NCBI RefSeq assembly: GCF_017888565.1
Contig: NZ_JAGHFX010000049.1
Coordinates: 16,129-80,128 of the forward strand
Source of the DNA: Clostridium sp.
GTDB lineage: Bacteria > Bacillota > Clostridia > Clostridiales > Clostridiaceae
DNA length: 64,000 bases
Direction: 5' to 3'
In this document: piece by piece, positions 61,783-64,000 of the stretch
Position numbering within the stretch: position 1 is the stretch's first letter
Layout of the letters: the number at the start of each line of letters is the position of its first letter
Translations under genes and position numbers: made by a program
The notes under the pieces: generated by a model
The model's database searches: none
What the model saw: the letters and a program-made list of their open reading frames with translations, nothing else
Told to the model about the DNA's origin: nothing

Positions 61783-62534
61783 TAGAAGTAAGAAATATTA
61801 GTAAGAGTTATGGAAGTAAGAAAGTTCTAGAAGATGTTTCTTTTAACATAGAGGAAGGTAAAATAACCTCGTTCATAGGGCCAAATGGTGCTGGGAAAAG
61901 TACTGTTTTATCTATAATATCAAGACTTATGGATTCTGATTCAGGAGAAGTTATTATAGATGGTAAGGAAATAAAAAAGTGGGATTCTAAGGAGCTATCA
62001 AAAAAATTATCAATATTAAAGCAAAGTAACAATTTAAATATAAGATTAACAATTAGAGAACTTGTATCATTTGGAAGATTTCCATATTGTGAAGGGAGAT
62101 TAAAAAAAGAAGATGAAAAGCTTGTTGATAATGCTCTAAGTTATATGAAGCTTACTGACATTCAAGATAAGTATATTGATGAGTTAAGTGGTGGACAAAG
62201 ACAAAGAGCATATATAGCAATGATAATTGCTCAAGATACAGATTATATACTACTAGATGAACCTCTAAACAATTTGGATATGAAGCATTCAGCTGAAATG
62301 ATGAGGATGCTTAGAGAAATGGTAAATGATTTAGGAAAAACTATAATAATTGTTATTCATGATATAAATTTTGCATCTTGTTATTCAGATAATATTGTTG
62401 CACTAAAAGATGGAAAATTAGTTAATCATACTACAACAGCAGAAATGATAACAGAAGATAACTTAAGTTGTCTTTATGATATGAATTTCAATATTAGAGA
62501 AGTAAATAATCAAAAAATATGTATTTATTTCTAA
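61779..62534 (+). CDS. yclP: Siderophore ABC transporter ATPase (YclP/FatE-like)
   Basis: A 251-residue ATPase of the iron-chelate class: Walker A GPNGAGKST, SFGRFPYCEGR after the Q-loop, signature LSGGQRQRAYIAMIIAQ, Walker B YILLDEPLNNLD, switch IIVIHDINFASCYSD. The LGRFPY-like segment is typical of FecE/BtuD-type proteins. Overlaps yclO by four bases. Confidence 0.95.
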   Translation: MIEVRNISKSYGSKKVLEDVSFNIEEGKITSFIGPNGAGKSTVLSIISRLMDSDSGEVIIDGKEIKKWDSKELSKKLSILKQSNNLNIRLTIRELVSFGRFPYCEGRLKKEDEKLVDNALSYMKLTDIQDKYIDELSGGQRQRAYIAMIIAQDTDYILLDEPLNNLDMKHSAEMMRMLREMVNDLGKTIIIVIHDINFASCYSDNIVALKDGKLVNHTTTAEMITEDNLSCLYDMNFNIREVNNQKICIYF

Positions 62535-62591
62535 AACAATTAATTGGTAAAAAATATAATTTATATAGAACAAAAAATGGAGGGATTTTAA

Positions 62592-63545
62592 ATGAAAAAA
62601 AGACTTGCAATCATATTAAGTATGGTTATGTTATTATTAGTAGGTGTGGTAGGATGTACTTCAGGCGATAAAAAAACTGAAGAGTCAGCACAAGAAGAAA
62701 ATACAACAGTTGTTGTTAAAGACCAAAAAGGTGAAATAGAAGTTCCTGTTAATCCAAAGAATGTTGTAGTTTTAGATTACGGTTCATTAGATATAATGAG
62801 CAAGTTAGGGGTTGAGCCAGTAGCACTACCAAAAGGTTCACTACCATCATATTTAGATAAATACAAAGATGATAAATATGTTGATTTAGGTTCATTAAAA
62901 GAATTTGATTTAGAAAAAATTAATGCAGCAGAACCAGATTTAATTATAATAGAAGGAAGACAAGAGTCTTATTATGAAGATTTAAAGAAAATTGCTCCAG
63001 TATTATACTTAGGTACAGTTAATAATGATATATTTGCTTCAGCAGAAAATAATGCTAAAATCTTAGGTCAAGTATTTGATAAAGAAGAAGGAATTACAGC
63101 TGAATTAGAAAGCATAAATAAGAGATTAGAAGCAGTAAGTGCAAAAGTTAAAGAAAATAACACAACAGCTTTAATGACAATGTTCAATGAAGGTTCATTA
63201 TCAGTTTATGGTGCAGGATCAAGATATGATATGGTTTATAGCAAGTTCGGATTTACTCCAGCAGATACAGAAATAGAAGTATCAAATCATGGACAAAATA
63301 TTTCATTTGAATACTTAAAAGAAAAGAATCCAGGTTATTTATTTGTTTTAGATAGAGGAGCTATAACTGGAACTCAAGCATCAGTTAAAGAAGCGGTAGA
63401 AAATGAATTAATAAAAACAACTAAAGCTTATGAAGAAGGACATATAGTATATGTAAATCCACAGGCTTGGTATGTTGGTGGAAGTGGAATAATGGCAGTA
63501 GATGCTATAATTTCAGATGTAGAAGCAGCAGTAGGAATAAAATAA
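62592..63545 (+). CDS. yclQ: Siderophore-binding lipoprotein (YclQ/FatB-like)
   Basis: A 317-residue class III binding protein with lipobox VGVVGC (lipid Cys 22). The mature domain begins VVVKDQKGEIEVPVNPKNVVVLDYGSLDIMSKLG, typical of the FatB/YclQ/CeuE group, and ends with VGGSGIMAVDAIISDVE. It binds ferric catecholate-type siderophores outside the membrane. RBS GGAGGG before ATG 62592, 57 bases after the ATPase, last gene before a strong terminator. Confidence 0.94.
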   Translation: MKKRLAIILSMVMLLLVGVVGCTSGDKKTEESAQEENTTVVVKDQKGEIEVPVNPKNVVVLDYGSLDIMSKLGVEPVALPKGSLPSYLDKYKDDKYVDLGSLKEFDLEKINAAEPDLIIIEGRQESYYEDLKKIAPVLYLGTVNNDIFASAENNAKILGQVFDKEEGITAELESINKRLEAVSAKVKENNTTALMTMFNEGSLSVYGAGSRYDMVYSKFGFTPADTEIEVSNHGQNISFEYLKEKNPGYLFVLDRGAITGTQASVKEAVENELIKTTKAYEEGHIVYVNPQAWYVGGSGIMAVDAIISDVEAAVGIK

Positions 63546-63564
63546 TAGAATCTATAAATGGAAT

Positions 63565-63603
63565 AAAAGGGAATTTAACTTGTGTTAAATTCCCTTTTTA
63601 TTT
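63565..63603 (+). terminator. Terminator of the siderophore operon
   Basis: AAAAGGGAATTTAAC (63565-63579) pairs perfectly with GTTAAATTCCCTTTT (63584-63598), 4-base loop, T-run. Confidence 0.94.
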
Positions 63604-63726
63604 ATAAAATAAAGTTATATATATTAAATTATTAATTAAATACAAATACTTATAATAAAAAATAGAATATATATTCATTATTTTAAAAGTTTCACAAAAG
63701 TAAATTTTACTATTTACAACGGATAA

Positions 63727-63746
63727 TTATTATTATATAATAATAA
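63727..63746. promoter_or_regulatory. 20-base perfect palindrome before the rubredoxin-domain gene
   Basis: TTATTATTATATAATAATAA is a perfect palindrome about 80 bases before the gene. It resembles a PerR box (TTATAATnATTATAA), which would fit a peroxide-defence gene, but simple AT repeats can give the same by chance. Confidence 0.45.
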
Positions 63747-63824
63747 CATCGAAAGGATTTGATAAAAGTTATAGAAAATAATTTATTAAATTAAATTAGA
63801 TATAAATGAGGAGGAGTTTAGATT

Positions 63825-64000
63825 ATGAAGAAATTTGTTTGTACAGTATGTGGATACGTTCATGAAGGGGATGCAGCACCAGAGGTATGTCCAGTATGTA
63901 AGGTAGGAGCTGATAAGTTCATGGAACAATCAGGAGACCTAGCTTGGGCAGATGAACATAGAGTAGGAGTTGCTAAAGATGTAGATCCAAGAGTTATGGA
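63825..64000 (+). CDS. Reverse-rubrerythrin-like protein, N-terminal part (cut by window edge)
   Basis: Only the first 58 residues are inside the window. They form a rubredoxin iron site (CTVCGYVHEG and CPVCKVGADKF) followed by SGDLAWADEHRVGVAKDVDPRVM. This N-terminal rubredoxin followed by the linker is that of clostridial reverse rubrerythrin / NADH peroxidase proteins, which reduce H2O2 and O2; ordinary rubrerythrin has the rubredoxin part at the C-terminus. RBS GAGGAGGAG before ATG 63825. Confidence 0.88.
   Translation, partial: MKKFVCTVCGYVHEGDAAPEVCPVCKVGADKFMEQSGDLAWADEHRVGVAKDVDPRVM

Noticed and set aside
1..64000. tRNA, rRNA, prophage, transposase or toxin genes
   Set aside because: No cloverleaf-like or rRNA-like G+C-rich segments, and no integrase, transposase or phage protein seen on reading the window.

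Overview
The window reads as chromosome of a spore-forming, low-G+C anaerobe of the genus Clostridium (sensu stricto). It is strongly A+T-rich, with AGGAGG-type ribosome binding sites and short T-tailed terminators. It carries a gerK germination locus with gerKB divergent from gerKA-gerKC, a layout known from C. perfringens, a giant wall-anchored family GH89 alpha-N-acetylglucosaminidase, FeoAB, and a reverse-rubrerythrin-like gene at the right edge. I see no rRNA, tRNA, CRISPR array, transposase or prophage gene. The window starts and ends inside genes.

Left part (1-14.4 kb): an exopolysaccharide set (three glycosyltransferases, an initiating sugar-phosphate transferase, a Gfo/Idh/MocA sugar dehydrogenase), then a YtrA-type GntR/ABC operon, brnQ, a hexapeptide acyltransferase, galU, an O-antigen-ligase/polymerase-like membrane protein and trpS. 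The polysaccharide genes are split by unrelated loci.

14.8-21.3 kb: a CUT1-type sugar ABC transporter (ATPase, lipoprotein, two permeases) is joined directly to a UbiA-family prenyltransferase. A stretch of degenerate 30-35 bp hairpin repeats and a substrate-binding-fold protein without signal peptide follow. The ATPase seems to use an ATT start codon.

21.3-37 kb: a 48-residue membrane ORF, a zinc-ribbon protein, gerKB/gerKA/gerKC, a GAF-GGDEF diguanylate cyclase, a small P-loop protein, tyrS, an OmpR/HK two-component pair, two tandem paralogous lipoproteins, a FliK-like/FlhB-C-terminal pair without other flagellar genes, and a metallophosphoesterase.

37.3-43.5 kb: the 1,994-residue GH89 enzyme, whose leader has a promoter followed by a very strong terminator, suggesting attenuation.

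43.6-52.2 kb: iron region. feoAB, DUF3793, DUF2325, a CydDC-like ABC pair, a YgbA_NO-type Cys-rich protein, DUF454 and a small membrane protein, with Fur-box-like sites ahead of most transcription units. 52.4-56.7 kb: a thiol/sulfane-sulfur region of glutaredoxin, Crp/Fnr regulator, ArsR regulator and a four-domain CoA-disulfide reductase-rhodanese-TusA-DsrE fusion. 56.8-59.7 kb: a soluble chemoreceptor-like protein with DUF2225, then a small alarmone synthetase. 59.8-63.5 kb: a YclNOPQ-type siderophore importer with two Fur-like half operators forming a perfect hairpin. The right edge holds the N-terminus of a rubredoxin-domain peroxide-defence protein.

Several intergenic regions carry MITE-like inverted repeats (23.0, 31.6, 46.8-47.2 kb). 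The best candidates for undescribed biology are the Fur-controlled accessory module of domains of unknown function, the persulfide module, the UbiA/signal-less binding protein unit, and the orphan FliK-FlhB pair.
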